The translations under genes were made by a program, and so were the position numbers. From Pyxidicoccus trucidator (GTDB taxonomy: Bacteria; Myxococcota; Myxococcia; Myxococcales; Myxococcaceae), in the NCBI RefSeq assembly GCF_010894435.1, contig NZ_JAAIXZ010000015.1:124001-188000 (forward strand): a DNA stretch of 64,000 bases. The letters are read 5' to 3'. The first letter of the stretch is position 1. Every line of letters starts with the position of its first letter. The notes beneath the pieces were generated by a model. The model worked only from the letters and a program-made list of their open reading frames with translations. It was not told the origin of the DNA and searched no databases. Positions 15,837 to 25,141 of the stretch are shown piece after piece.

Positions 15837-16688
15837 ATGGCCCCCGCTCGCCGCACGTGGCTCCTCCTCGCGCCTCTCCCGGCAATGCTGCTTGGGGCCG
15901 CCGTGGCGGCTGCGAGCCACATCCCCGTGATGGTGTTCCTTCCCAATGTCCTGGGGCTCCTGCTGGGGGGACTGGGTGTCCTCGCCCTCTCGCGCACGGC
16001 ACCAGCCACGCAGGAGCGCGCGACTCCCTGGATGGCCGCCGTCGCCTTCCTCGCGGTCGCGGCGACGCTGGTGTTCGCGGGACTTGACGGTGTGCACCGC
16101 TGGATTCCGCTTGGACCCTTGCGCTTGAACGCGTCCGCGAGCTTCCTGCCGTGGATTCTGGGAGGGCTGGCGGCCTCGAGTGCGAAGGCTCGCGCGATGG
16201 CCGTCGCACTCGTGCTTGGCGCGCAGCTCGTTCACGTGGCACAGCCCGACGCGGGACAAGCCACCGCGCTCGCGGTAGGGACGGTGGCCATGCTCGCGGG
16301 TGGCACGGTGCTTCGAGGGTGGGCCCAGGTCGCCGTGGGCGTGACGGTCGTCGCCCTCGCCGTGTGCGCCTGGCTGCGAGTGGATCCACTCGCGCCCGTC
16401 GACCATGTGGAGCGGATCCTCATGCTCGCGTTCTCACATGGCGTTCCGTGGGCGGGGGCGGTCATCGTCGCGGGCTCGATGCTGCTCGCTCCGATGGTGA
16501 TTGCCGTCAGGAGTCAGGAAGGCGCGAGCGCGAGGCTGGCCCTGAGCCTTGCCCTCTACTTCGGGACGACGCTCGGCGTGACCTTCTTGGGGAACTTTCC
16601 GGTTCCTGTCATCGGGGCGGGCGCCGGGCCCGTGCTGGGGTGGTACGCGGCGGCATTCCTCTCATCGCGCGGGTCCGGCGCCACCTGA
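15837..16688 (+). CDS. Polytopic membrane protein of unknown function
   Basis: The ATG at 15837 gives 283 residues with eight or nine hydrophobic helices (for example LLLAPLPAMLLGAAVAAAS, VMVFLPNVLGLLLGGLGVLA, MVIAVRSQEG at a loop) and few charged residues. There is no ATPase, transporter signature or catalytic motif that I recognise. It starts 28 bp after the ELWxxDGT gene ends and overlaps the 3' end of the convergent MFS gene by 27 bp. Confidence 0.65.
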   Translation: MAPARRTWLLLAPLPAMLLGAAVAAASHIPVMVFLPNVLGLLLGGLGVLALSRTAPATQERATPWMAAVAFLAVAATLVFAGLDGVHRWIPLGPLRLNASASFLPWILGGLAASSAKARAMAVALVLGAQLVHVAQPDAGQATALAVGTVAMLAGGTVLRGWAQVAVGVTVVALAVCAWLRVDPLAPVDHVERILMLAFSHGVPWAGAVIVAGSMLLAPMVIAVRSQEGASARLALSLALYFGTTLGVTFLGNFPVPVIGAGAGPVLGWYAAAFLSSRGSGAT

Positions 16689-17924
16689 CGGGGGTTGGCG
16701 GAGCAGCAGCACACCCGCCACCCCCACGAAGGCCAGGGCTGACACGGCGAGCGAGAGGTGGATGTTGGTCACGCTTCCCAGGAGCCCCACCGTCACGCCG
16801 CTGAACGCGCGCAGGCCCAGGGCCGACATGCTGAAGAGCCCCAGGACGCGGCCCCGAATGGTGTCCGGCGCATTCAGCTGCACGATGGCCTGGGTCATGC
16901 TGCTGAAGGAGAGCTCGAGGAACCCGGCCACGAACAGCACGCAGATGGCCGCCGGATACCAGCTCATGAACGAGAACGCGAAGAGCGAGCATCCCCACAG
17001 GAACGCAATCTTCAACGCGGCGGCAGCCGTCGTCGGCAGCCAGGTCCGGCGCGTCTCGAGCAGGACGCCCGCGAGCAGCGCACCGGCCGCATCCGCTCCC
17101 AGCAGGAGCGTATAGGCCATGCCGGGGTCTCCATGGCCCAGCGCGTGGGCAAAGCCCGGCATCTGTGCCTGGTAGCTGTTGCCGATGAAGAAGGAGGCGG
17201 CACCCGCCAGCAACACCATGGCCGCGACCACGGGCATCCCCCGCACGTCGCGGAGGGTCTGGACGATGTCGGCGAAACCTCGGACGGCACGCTTGGGCCC
17301 CGTCGTCCCACTGCGAAACTGCCGGCCATAGGGTGCGCTCACCAGCCAGAGCAGGAGGGGCAGATAGAACAGCGTGTTGACGAAGATGCCCCGGGTCGGC
17401 CCGAGCGTCCGCATGATGATGCTGCCCACTCCGGGACCCACCAGGACGCCCAGGTAACGGGCCGTCGCGTTCAGGCGCACCGCACTGGCCAGGGAGCTCG
17501 GGCCCACGATGTCGTAGAGCAACATCTGACTGGAAGTGCTCCAGAGGACCCCCGCGCAGCCATGGAGCGTGAGGAGCACCATCGCGTGCCACATCTGCAA
17601 GGAGTCCGTGACGAAGAAGTATCCCCACCCCACGGAGGCGGTGATGAAGAGCACCATGCCGGCCTGGATGAGGCGCCTGGAATCGAACCGGTCATTGAGC
17701 GCGCCCACCGGCACCGAGAACACCAGGAAGGGGAGCCAATGGGACACCACCGCGAACCCACCGAGCGCCGCCGAGTGGAACTTCTGGAACGCCACCCAGT
17801 AGCTGATCACGTGCTCGATGTTGTCGGCCATCATCGCCAACATGAACGTGATGAGAAAGGTCCGGTATCCAGGGATCCGGAGCGCGCTCGTTGCGACAGG
17901 AGGGACGGCCACGGTGGAGGTCAT
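16662..17924 (-). CDS. MFS transporter
   Basis: The 420-residue protein has twelve predicted helices and the loop motif PVGALNDRFDSRRLIQ after the second helix (a variant of the MFS G-x3-D-R-x-G motif), plus VGPGVGSIIM in helix 5. Short polar tails and the Pro/Gly pattern match enterobactin-exporter-like or drug-efflux MFS proteins. Substrate is unknown. Its ATG overlaps the TGA of the upstream MAPEG gene (ATGA), so the two are translationally coupled. Confidence 0.85.
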   Translation of the reverse strand: MTSTVAVPPVATSALRIPGYRTFLITFMLAMMADNIEHVISYWVAFQKFHSAALGGFAVVSHWLPFLVFSVPVGALNDRFDSRRLIQAGMVLFITASVGWGYFFVTDSLQMWHAMVLLTLHGCAGVLWSTSSQMLLYDIVGPSSLASAVRLNATARYLGVLVGPGVGSIIMRTLGPTRGIFVNTLFYLPLLLWLVSAPYGRQFRSGTTGPKRAVRGFADIVQTLRDVRGMPVVAAMVLLAGAASFFIGNSYQAQMPGFAHALGHGDPGMAYTLLLGADAAGALLAGVLLETRRTWLPTTAAAALKIAFLWGCSLFAFSFMSWYPAAICVLFVAGFLELSFSSMTQAIVQLNAPDTIRGRVLGLFSMSALGLRAFSGVTVGLLGSVTNIHLSLAVSALAFVGVAGVLLLRQPPSGGAGPAR

Positions 17925-18346
17925 GGATAGAGCACGGCCCTGGCCGCATTGAACGTCAGTCCGAGCAGCACCAGTGACGACAGCACGAAGAGCACGAAGC
18001 GCAGCTCGATCTTGTTGATGGTGGCCTGCACCAGGCTATGCACCACGCGCAGGCCCACATAGCTCCAGGCCAGCATCAGGTTGAGGCCGGTTCCTTCGCC
18101 CAGCAGCGCCAGCGCCAGCGTGATGGCATAGAAGAGGGTGGGCTGCTCCATCAGGTGGTTGTAGTTGTCGGCCTTCCAGCGCACCTCGGCCGGCAGCTGG
18201 CTCATCTGCTCGCCGCGCGGCACATAGGGGTCGGGTTTCATGCGGACCTTGAACATGGCCGGCAAGCGCGTGGCATACATCCATGCCCACATGACCATGG
18301 ACCAGGACACGAGCGCGACGATGGGAGCGAGAATGGGGCTGTGCAT
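17921..18346 (-). CDS. MAPEG-family membrane protein
   Basis: The ATG at 18346, preceded by GGGAGGAGCC, encodes 141 residues with four helices. The MAPEG-like landmarks are WKADNYNHLMEQPTLFYAI in the first loop and helix 2, and LAWSYVGLRVVHSLVQA in helix 3. MAPEG proteins include microsomal glutathione transferases and relatives; bacterial members are mostly unassigned. It overlaps the MFS gene by four bases, suggesting a two-gene unit for detoxification and export of a lipophilic compound, which is inference. Confidence 0.8.
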   Translation of the reverse strand: MHSPILAPIVALVSWSMVMWAWMYATRLPAMFKVRMKPDPYVPRGEQMSQLPAEVRWKADNYNHLMEQPTLFYAITLALALLGEGTGLNLMLAWSYVGLRVVHSLVQATINKIELRFVLFVLSSLVLLGLTFNAARAVLYP

Positions 18347-18478
18347 GGCTCCTCCCTGCCCCATGTCGCGGCACGGCGCAACTCTACACCGGCCCCGACG
18401 CACAGCCCGGGTGGCACCCGGGAGCGGTCTTGCCGACGAAGCGCCGCGGGCTGCCTCCATGGGGAGGTGGCGCAGCGG

Positions 18479-19555
18479 TCAGCCGTGCGCCGCCGTGCAG
18501 ACCTTGTTGCGGCCGGTGTTCTTCGCGGCATAGAGCGCCTGGTCGCCGCGGGACAGCAGCTGGTCGAGCCGCTCACCCGGGAGCCACTCCGCCACCCCCA
18601 CGCTGACCGTGAACGTGAGCGCCTTCCCGCCCTCGGGCACCACGACCTCCGCGAGGGACTGCCGCAGCCGCTCGGCCACCCGCAGCGCCCCCTCCGCGCC
18701 GGTCTCCGGCAGGACGATGGCGAACTCCTCGCCGCCCAGCCGCCCGAGCACGTCCACGCTGCGCAGCGCGCTCTGGCTGGTGCTCGCCAGCGTGCGGATG
18801 ACCGCGTCCCCCACCGGGTGGCCATGGGTGTCGTTGATGCTCTTGAAGCGGTCGATGTCCAACATCAGCAGCGAGACCGGGCGTGTGCCGCGGCGCGCGC
18901 GGTCGAGCTCGCGCTCGGCCAGCTGCAGGAAGCTGCGCCGGTTGTGCGCCCCGGTGAGTGAGTCACGCGTGGCCAGCACCTCGAGGTCCAGCTCCAGTCG
19001 GAAGGCGCGCCGGGAGAGCCGCTCCGAGAGCGCCGCCAGGATGACGCCCGCCGTGGCCCCCGAGATGAGGAACACGTTCACCGCGAAGAAGAAGAGGCTG
19101 CTCGCTCCGAAGACGAGCCCGAGCAAGTTCACCACCGCGAGCAGGAGCCCATGGTGGGTGAGCGCGTGGCGCAGCGAGGTCGTCAGCGCCGAGAGCATCA
19201 CCACCATCAGGAGCAGCGAGCCCACCGCGAGCATCTCTCCGAAGCGCAAGCCCACCGAGAGCCGGGTCACCGACGCGGCCCCCACCCCCACTCCCGCCAG
19301 CAGCAGCAGCTCCACCCGAGCCCGCGCCGGCTCCCAGCGCGCGAGCAGGTGCAGCGCGAGGTACGCCCCCACCGCCAGAAGCCGCACCGCCATGTTGCGG
19401 CCCAGCTTCTCGGGGTCGAGCTGGTAGTCCAACCCCATGAAGGCGAGGAAGAGCGTCGCGGCCACCAGGAACGTCCAGCGCAGCTTCGCATGGAGCTCGC
19501 GCGCGCCCCGCTCCGCGTAGCGCTGCTCCTCCTCGGTCGAGAACACCGTATCCAT
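18479..19555 (-). CDS. Membrane-bound diguanylate cyclase (GGDEF)
   Basis: With the start at 19555 (MDTVFSTEEEQ) the product is 358 residues. The first 190 contain about six membrane helices forming a sensor-type module. The C-terminal 165 are a GGDEF domain: DSLTGAHNRRSF, LMLDIDRFKSINDTHGHPVGD, the active site GGEEF, and VSVGVAEW. An RSVD sequence five residues before GGEEF matches the RxxD inhibitory site, so the enzyme should be active and product-inhibited. It makes cyclic di-GMP, which governs motility and development in this group. The longer open frame upstream lacks a plausible start. Confidence 0.9.
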   Translation of the reverse strand: MDTVFSTEEEQRYAERGARELHAKLRWTFLVAATLFLAFMGLDYQLDPEKLGRNMAVRLLAVGAYLALHLLARWEPARARVELLLLAGVGVGAASVTRLSVGLRFGEMLAVGSLLLMVVMLSALTTSLRHALTHHGLLLAVVNLLGLVFGASSLFFFAVNVFLISGATAGVILAALSERLSRRAFRLELDLEVLATRDSLTGAHNRRSFLQLAERELDRARRGTRPVSLLMLDIDRFKSINDTHGHPVGDAVIRTLASTSQSALRSVDVLGRLGGEEFAIVLPETGAEGALRVAERLRQSLAEVVVPEGGKALTFTVSVGVAEWLPGERLDQLLSRGDQALYAAKNTGRNKVCTAAHG

Positions 19556-19762
19556 CCCTATGCGAACCTGCACCGGAGCGCCACCAGCCCTCCAGGCCTG
19601 AAGCGGAGGGAGTGACTGGCATTCGACCCTGTGCGCCCCCCGGTGGTTGAGCAAGCTCAGCACATTCGCGGATGGAAGGGCAACGTGGGCTCCGCGAAGA
19701 TGGAACCGACGCTGCCGCGGCTGCGGCTCAGCGTCCCGCACTGAGTGACGGCCCGGTAGGCT

Positions 19763-21100
19763 TCAGCGGGGCGAGACGATGTAGCGCCCCAGCCTCGACA
19801 CGGACGCGCTGACGGTGTTCGCCCCGGTGTCCAACACGGCCCCGGAAACCGCCTGGGCCGGCCCGTCGTCGGGCTTCCAGTAGAGCGTGAGCGAGGACTC
19901 CAGGCCTCCCTCCGGAATGAGCTTCGGGTCGTACCCCACGGTCAACCGCACGGGCTGCTTGAACACCCCCGACGCGGGCTCGAAGTCGTAGTCGTGCGCG
20001 AACATGAAGTCGTTCCACTGCGTGGGCACGAGCATGCCGAAGCGCCACGTCCCCGGTTCCACCTGCACCTCCGCCGTCAGCGCCCCCGCGGGCAGCTCCC
20101 ACCGCACGCGCCCCTCGTACATGCTCACGGTGCCACCCACCGGAGTGAACCGGGCTGAGTCTCCGCACTGGTTCGCCCGCAGCTCGCCGCCCGCGATGCA
20201 TGCGGCCAACGTCTCACCGCCCGCCAGCGCATCCAGGATGCGCCGGTACTGGTACACCGACGTGGCGAGCGGCACGCCCGCGTGAAGCAGCACGGTGCCC
20301 CCGTCCGTCGACCACAGCGTGTCTGTCTTCCTCAGGCCCTCCGCCAGCTGCGCGTAGTCCAGTCCGTTGCGCTGGCAGAGCTCCCAGGCGGTGGGGGCGA
20401 ACTGCTGGTTGATGGCATCGCAGAGACTGCTCGCCTGTCCGCCCACCCGGTAGGAGATGGCCCGCACGAGCCACTCGTGGGACAGCTCGTGTCGCAGGAA
20501 GAGCACGATGTGGGAGTACTCGTGCGCCACCAACACCTGGTTCTCGCGCGCCACGGCGTTCTCGACCGTCAGGGGCCGTGCGACCTCGGGCGACGGCGCC
20601 CGTGAAGCCTCCAGCTCCCAGAGACAGACATTCGAGCCCGGTCCCGGTTCGAGCCCCGTCTGGTTCATGAACGAGCTGCCGGACGCGGCCCCCTTCGGGC
20701 CACAGAGGCTGTCGCCCGCCAGGTGGATGTCCACCGGCACCATCCGCGGCGACACGTCCACCCCCGCCACGGAGACGAGGTCGTCCTTCACCGCCAGGAA
20801 CCCCGCGTAGCGCGCGAAGAGATACGTCTCGTCAATGGGACAGGGCTCCTCGCAGACGATGCGGAAGGTGTCTCCCGGCCGCTGGTAGGCGCGGTACTCG
20901 CGCCCGCCGAGCGTCACCTGAGTCCTGGGCACCGCGACGACTTCAGGCGGAGGACGGCCCGCGTCCACGCCGGCATCCGGTCTGGAGACGCCCGCGTCGG
21001 AGGGGCCGCCCGTCCCCGGCTCCGGGTCGTCGCCACAGGCGGACATGAACACGAGAAGAAGACCGAGCAGGGCGCACCGCGGCGCTTGGAGGGAGGGCAT
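19763..21100 (-). CDS. Lipoprotein with HExxH motifs and ZU5-like tail
   Basis: The ATG at 21100 (MPSLQAP) leads to a lipobox (LLVFMSACGD) and an Asp/Pro/Gly linker; upstream codons in this frame do not look like protein. Total length is about 445. Residues around 185-200 contain HEYSH and, ten residues later, HELSHEW, both fitting HExxH. This gives a possible zinc-metalloprotease core, though the third ligand is not obvious. The C-terminal region (GGTVSMYEGRVRWELPAGAL, V.VEPG, SRLGRYIVSPR) resembles ZU5-type beta domains found in myxobacterial lipoproteins. Probably a surface peptidase or binding protein. Confidence 0.65.
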   Translation of the reverse strand: MPSLQAPRCALLGLLLVFMSACGDDPEPGTGGPSDAGVSRPDAGVDAGRPPPEVVAVPRTQVTLGGREYRAYQRPGDTFRIVCEEPCPIDETYLFARYAGFLAVKDDLVSVAGVDVSPRMVPVDIHLAGDSLCGPKGAASGSSFMNQTGLEPGPGSNVCLWELEASRAPSPEVARPLTVENAVARENQVLVAHEYSHIVLFLRHELSHEWLVRAISYRVGGQASSLCDAINQQFAPTAWELCQRNGLDYAQLAEGLRKTDTLWSTDGGTVLLHAGVPLATSVYQYRRILDALAGGETLAACIAGGELRANQCGDSARFTPVGGTVSMYEGRVRWELPAGALTAEVQVEPGTWRFGMLVPTQWNDFMFAHDYDFEPASGVFKQPVRLTVGYDPKLIPEGGLESSLTLYWKPDDGPAQAVSGAVLDTGANTVSASVSRLGRYIVSPR

Positions 21101-21307
21101 GTGACTCGCGGTAGAGCACGCCCCGCTCCACCGCGCACGCATCCCGTGTCGCCTGCCGTGGCCACAGCCGCCCGTCATCAGCACCTTGCCGGACCTCAGC
21201 CGAGGGGATGGGGTGCCATTCGAGCGGGGCGCCGGGGGCAGGCGCCGGGGAGACGTGCCAGGATTGGCATGCTCGCGACCTCCGCGCGCGGGCACCGAGG
21301 AAGCTTC

Positions 21308-21700
21308 ATGAGATGCTTCGCCGTGTCCCTCCTGCTCGTCGTCAGCCTGTCCGCCTGCGCCACCCCGCGTGAGCCCCCGGCTTCGGAATGCCCGAGGCAC
21401 GAGCTCGCCTTCAGCCGGGAAACGGGGTGCCAGAACGACGGCGCGGTGGAGTTCTGTCTTCCGAAGGGCAACGACGCGCTCCTCGCCCGCGTGAAGGCCA
21501 TTGCCCCCAAGGTCCACGCGGGGGCGTCCCGAGGCCGCGCGGGCTGCGACACGTCCCAGGAGACGCTCTACTTCTTCCCCACGGAAGCCACGGAATGTGT
21601 TTCACACCACGGCGCGCTCACCCCCGCCGCGTGGGACGCGCTCTGCCGCCTCGCCGCGCTTCCAGAGGTTCGGGCCATCGTGCCCACGTGGTACGAGTAA
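21308..21700 (+). CDS. Small Cys-containing lipoprotein
   Basis: The ATG at 21308, behind GAGGAAG, gives 130 residues with a lipoprotein signal (LLLVVSLSACATP). The mature part has several Cys (SECPRHE, GCQNDGAVEFCLP, AGCDTSQE, TECVSHH) that may form disulfides. No known domain is evident. It lies 45 bp before the GH10 gene on the same strand and could share its transcript. Confidence 0.75.
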   Translation: MRCFAVSLLLVVSLSACATPREPPASECPRHELAFSRETGCQNDGAVEFCLPKGNDALLARVKAIAPKVHAGASRGRAGCDTSQETLYFFPTEATECVSHHGALTPAAWDALCRLAALPEVRAIVPTWYE

Positions 21701-21744
21701 CCTGCTGCCAATCGAGGTCAGCCAGACACATCCAAGGGGCTGCA

Positions 21745-24246
21745 ATGCTGAAGACGAATCGCGGGTACTGGCTGGGACGTGGTGGCGTCGGGGTGCTTCT
21801 CGCCCTCCAGGCGGCGTGCCTGGAAGGTCCCCGTGAGGAGCCTGTCACTGAACCGGCGCCCGCCGTACGCAGTGAGGCCCTCACCGACGCCAGCGACCCC
21901 TTCACGGCCCCGGCGCGCGCGCTGGCTGATGAGCTCGGCTTCTCGCTGAACATCCAGCACGCGCCCTGGATCCTGCCCGGCGACAGCTGGAAGACCTTTG
22001 CCGCGCAGAACTTCAACTCGTACACGAACCTCGGCGAGCTCTCGCACATCACGCTCAAGAACGGGGTCGACGCCCCCATCTACCTCGACGAGCTCGGCTG
22101 GGCGGTCAGTGACGCCAACAACCCCACGTACTACCCGGCCAGCCAGCCCTTCCACGTGATGCGTGGGCACACGAACATCTGGTACGGGGTGGTGCTTCCC
22201 CCCTGGTTCCAGACGCTCGACGCCGCCTGCGCCTCGAACCCGAACTGCCTCCTGAATCAGCCTTCCTGGTGCGCGAATGGTGGCACCGCCGACTGCAACA
22301 TCTCCGGGATGTACGCCCCGAATCCCACGGCTTCGCTGCGTGAGCACACGCTCCGCCGGCAGGTCTTCCGGCCCGTGAAGTCGCTGCGCGAGGGCATGGG
22401 GCCCGGCGCGAGGATTCAGGTCGACGTGTCGAACGAGATGGTGCGCACCATCTTCCCCGGCGGGAACTACGGCATCTATGACCGTATCGCGGGAGAGAGC
22501 GACCTCACCTACTGGAACCGGGTCGCCTTTCCCGACTCGCGCGTCTGGAGCGACATCCGCCCCTCGGACAGGCTCTATTTCCTCGAGCTGGCCTTCAGGA
22601 TTGCTCGCGCCGCCGACCCGGCCGCGCGCCTCTTCTTCAACGACTACGACGGGCAGGTCGAGGGGTACGGCCGGAAGTCTCGGGCCATCAAGGAGGTGGT
22701 GCGCATCCTCCGTGCGCGCGGTGCGCCGGTGAATGGCATTGGTCTCCAGTTCCACCTCAAGGACGTGGACCCGCCGCCCGGCTTCGACCACCTCGGGCGC
22801 TGGAACCCGAGCTATCAGCCGGCCGTCGAGTCCTACATGCGCGGGCTGGCGGACATCGGCGTCGAGGCCGCGGTGACGGAGTTCGACGTGGTGGTGAAGG
22901 GGAACCTCGCCGAGGACGAGGGCGTTCTCCGCCGTCACTCTCAAGCGGCGCGTGGGGTGCTCGACGCCTGTATTGACTCGGGAAACTGCCACACCTTCAC
23001 CGCGTGGGGAGCGATTGAAGGCTCGCCTCCGCCTTCTGGCACCCAGACCTTCTCCCGGGGCCTCTTCCGCTCCAACCTCACTCCAGTCCCGGCCTGGTGG
23101 ACACTCAGCCGGGGCCTTGCTCGCGCCGTGGTTCCCGGCTCGAGCGTCTTCGAGCCGGAGTGGTTCCCGACCACTCCGGGCTATGCCGCCTCGGGCGGCC
23201 AGTCGTTTCTCATGCCCGGAGCGGATGGCTACATGCTCTGGGGCAATGGCAGTCTGAGCGCGCCGGTCAACATCCCGGTGACTGGCACCTACGTCTACGA
23301 CGTCTGGGCGACCGGCTACCCGGCGGCAGGGCAGAACCCCATCGCCGCCCTCTCCCTGGACTCGACGCTCCAAGGCACGCTGTCCGTCGGTCCAGGGGCG
23401 CAGCACTACATGCCCGAGTGGGTCCTCCCCGCGGGCAGCCATACCCTGTCGGTGGCCTTCACGAACGACCTCCAGACGGCTTCCGAGGACCGCAACCTCT
23501 TCATCGACGCGCTGGCCATTCGTCCCAAGCACCGGGTCGGGCGGCAGGAGTGCCACCCCCTCCAGGTCGCGACGATGGGAGTGAAGGAGGGCGCGACGCT
23601 GAACGACTACGGCTGGGGAATCCTCTTCACGAACGGGGCCTACAAGGAGGCCGTCTCCGTCACGAAGAGCGGCTGGTACACGCTGCGCCTGGTGGGCTAC
23701 GGGTTCGGTTCGCCTCAGCAGGCCTCGCTCGACATGCGCGTCGATGGCGTGCGGCAAACGACGTGGCTCCTCGCCTCGCAGCCGTGGGGGAGCGCGGGCT
23801 CCACCTACGAGCTGAACGTCTACCTGACTCGCGGCACCCATGAGCTCGCGCTGGCGTTCACGAACGACTACACCGGACCTTCCGAGGACCTGAACGTCGC
23901 CCTTGGCACCCTCAGCGTCTGTCCAATCTTCGAGCTGGTTGGCCAGGCGACCTACGCCGCCAGCAATACGAACAACGCCACGCTGAGCACCGTCAGCACA
24001 CCTGTGAGCCTGCAAGGGGGACAGACCCTGACCTTCGGTGCCTGTTCGCCGGGCGCGACCTACAGCGGAGACACGTATCTGCGCCTCTTCGACTCGCGAA
24101 GTGTCGAGGTGGCGTTCAATGACAACGCCTGCGGGGGTGGTTCTCAGCTCACCTTCACTGCGCCCACGAGCGGCACCTACACCGTGGGGATGGGGTGCCG
24201 TTCGAGCGGTGCGTGTTCTGGGCGCATGGTCTGGAGCGTCCAGTAG
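21745..24246 (+). CDS. GH10 xylanase-type lipoprotein with carbohydrate-binding modules
   Basis: The ATG at 21745 follows AAGGGG and starts an 833-residue lipoprotein (LLALQAACLEG). Residues about 55-445 are a GH10 TIM barrel. The acid/base Glu is in VDVSNEMVR (about 230) and the nucleophile Glu in AVTEFDVVV (about 378), with LFFNDYDGQ and GIGLQFHLK as flanking barrel strands. Two related modules of about 130 residues follow, each with Y.V...G, LSVAFTNDLQTASEDRNLFI or LALAFTNDYTGPSEDLNVAL, as in carbohydrate-binding modules of the CBM35/60 type. A final 90-residue PPC-like domain ends the protein. It should hydrolyse xylan-like beta-1,4 glycans on the cell surface. Confidence 0.88.
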   Translation: MLKTNRGYWLGRGGVGVLLALQAACLEGPREEPVTEPAPAVRSEALTDASDPFTAPARALADELGFSLNIQHAPWILPGDSWKTFAAQNFNSYTNLGELSHITLKNGVDAPIYLDELGWAVSDANNPTYYPASQPFHVMRGHTNIWYGVVLPPWFQTLDAACASNPNCLLNQPSWCANGGTADCNISGMYAPNPTASLREHTLRRQVFRPVKSLREGMGPGARIQVDVSNEMVRTIFPGGNYGIYDRIAGESDLTYWNRVAFPDSRVWSDIRPSDRLYFLELAFRIARAADPAARLFFNDYDGQVEGYGRKSRAIKEVVRILRARGAPVNGIGLQFHLKDVDPPPGFDHLGRWNPSYQPAVESYMRGLADIGVEAAVTEFDVVVKGNLAEDEGVLRRHSQAARGVLDACIDSGNCHTFTAWGAIEGSPPPSGTQTFSRGLFRSNLTPVPAWWTLSRGLARAVVPGSSVFEPEWFPTTPGYAASGGQSFLMPGADGYMLWGNGSLSAPVNIPVTGTYVYDVWATGYPAAGQNPIAALSLDSTLQGTLSVGPGAQHYMPEWVLPAGSHTLSVAFTNDLQTASEDRNLFIDALAIRPKHRVGRQECHPLQVATMGVKEGATLNDYGWGILFTNGAYKEAVSVTKSGWYTLRLVGYGFGSPQQASLDMRVDGVRQTTWLLASQPWGSAGSTYELNVYLTRGTHELALAFTNDYTGPSEDLNVALGTLSVCPIFELVGQATYAASNTNNATLSTVSTPVSLQGGQTLTFGACSPGATYSGDTYLRLFDSRSVEVAFNDNACGGGSQLTFTAPTSGTYTVGMGCRSSGACSGRMVWSVQ

Positions 24247-24342
24247 GTCCGGACGCGGGGAGAGTCAAACCCATCACCGCGGGGACTCTCGCCTGCGCCC
24301 GCGCAGCGCCCCTCCCTACGGTCAGGAAGCTCGCGCCGCGTC

Positions 24343-24377
24343 ACGGAACGGAACGGAACGGAACGGAACGGAACGGA
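24343..24377. repeat. Seven perfect ACGGA pentamers
   Basis: Seven tandem copies of ACGGA lie between the 3' ends of the convergent GH10 and immunity-type genes, ending 5 bp from the latter's stop. It is a slippage-prone microsatellite with no coding role seen. Confidence 0.9.
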
Positions 24378-24381
24378 GGGG

Positions 24382-25140
24382 TCAAGGCGCTGAGCGACCG
24401 CCGATCTCCGGGAAGCGCGCATAGGCCCGCAGGAGCGCGTCCAGGAGAGCGGGGTTGTCCAGGTCGAGCGGCGCATCCGTGAGCCGCACGACCCATCCGC
24501 CTGATGCCGTGCGCCGCGCCCGTGAGAGCAGCTCGGCGTCGCGAGCAGGATCCGGGAACCCGATGGCGCGTGCGGCAGCGGCCGACCAGTAGTTCAGCCA
24601 CCCAAGGTAATGCGGAATCTCAGGCGCGCGGTTGTACCGTGGGCGCAGGAGCCAGGGCAATCCATGGGACGTCGCACGTGGCTCGTCTTCCGGGTCACGA
24701 AACTGTTGCGATACAACCTCATTATATCCCCACGGCGATGCATGCCCCCAGACCGCGCGAGCGCCCTCACCTATCGCATCCAGCACATCCGCTGCGACCG
24801 CGACGCCGACTGCGTCCAGTGGCAGCGTCGCCTGGACGTCAAAGCGCGGCGGACTCCCTACAGCAAGGCCGCTTGGGTTTTCCCACCCGGTAAGCGTCAC
24901 GGGCCGGCTTTCGTCATCGTTGCAAAGGAATGGAAATCCACCGTCTGTTCTGTTTGCAGAAATCCACTCATCGCGGTGAGTCAACGCAATGAGGTCCCCC
25001 TTTTCAGAAAGCGTCCACGTCAGCCGCAATCCGGGAAACGCACGCTCCATTCCATGGACGATGGTGAGCGGTCGCTTATCGTCGCCCACGAGCGCAGGCG
25101 CGCATACGTTTAAATTAAGAGATTCCTGTGCAGCTGTCAC
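24382..25140 (-). CDS. DUF5953-like protein, probable immunity partner of the lipoprotein toxin
   Basis: The GTG at 25140, two bases past the upstream stop, gives about 252 residues; a TTG at 25161 would instead overlap that gene. The soluble protein has LDAIGEGARAVWGHASPW, PWLLRPRYNRAPEIPHYLGW and GGWVVRLTDAPLDLDNP, which I recall as features of proteins annotated DUF5953 in Myxococcaceae, usually beside DUF6310 lipoproteins. The immediate position downstream of a lipoprotein with a nuclease-like C-terminus argues for an immunity role. Codon use is more AT-rich than in housekeeping neighbours, typical of exchanged cassettes. The function is inferred from context, not from a demonstrated activity. 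Confidence 0.7.
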   Translation of the reverse strand: MTAAQESLNLNVCAPALVGDDKRPLTIVHGMERAFPGLRLTWTLSEKGDLIALTHRDEWISANRTDGGFPFLCNDDESRPVTLTGWENPSGLAVGSPPRFDVQATLPLDAVGVAVAADVLDAIGEGARAVWGHASPWGYNEVVSQQFRDPEDEPRATSHGLPWLLRPRYNRAPEIPHYLGWLNYWSAAAARAIGFPDPARDAELLSRARRTASGGWVVRLTDAPLDLDNPALLDALLRAYARFPEIGGRSAP

Positions 25141-25141
25141 C

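Noticed and set aside
21718-24015. 765-codon minus-strand open frame
   Set aside because: Antisense of the GH10 gene; no protein-like motifs.
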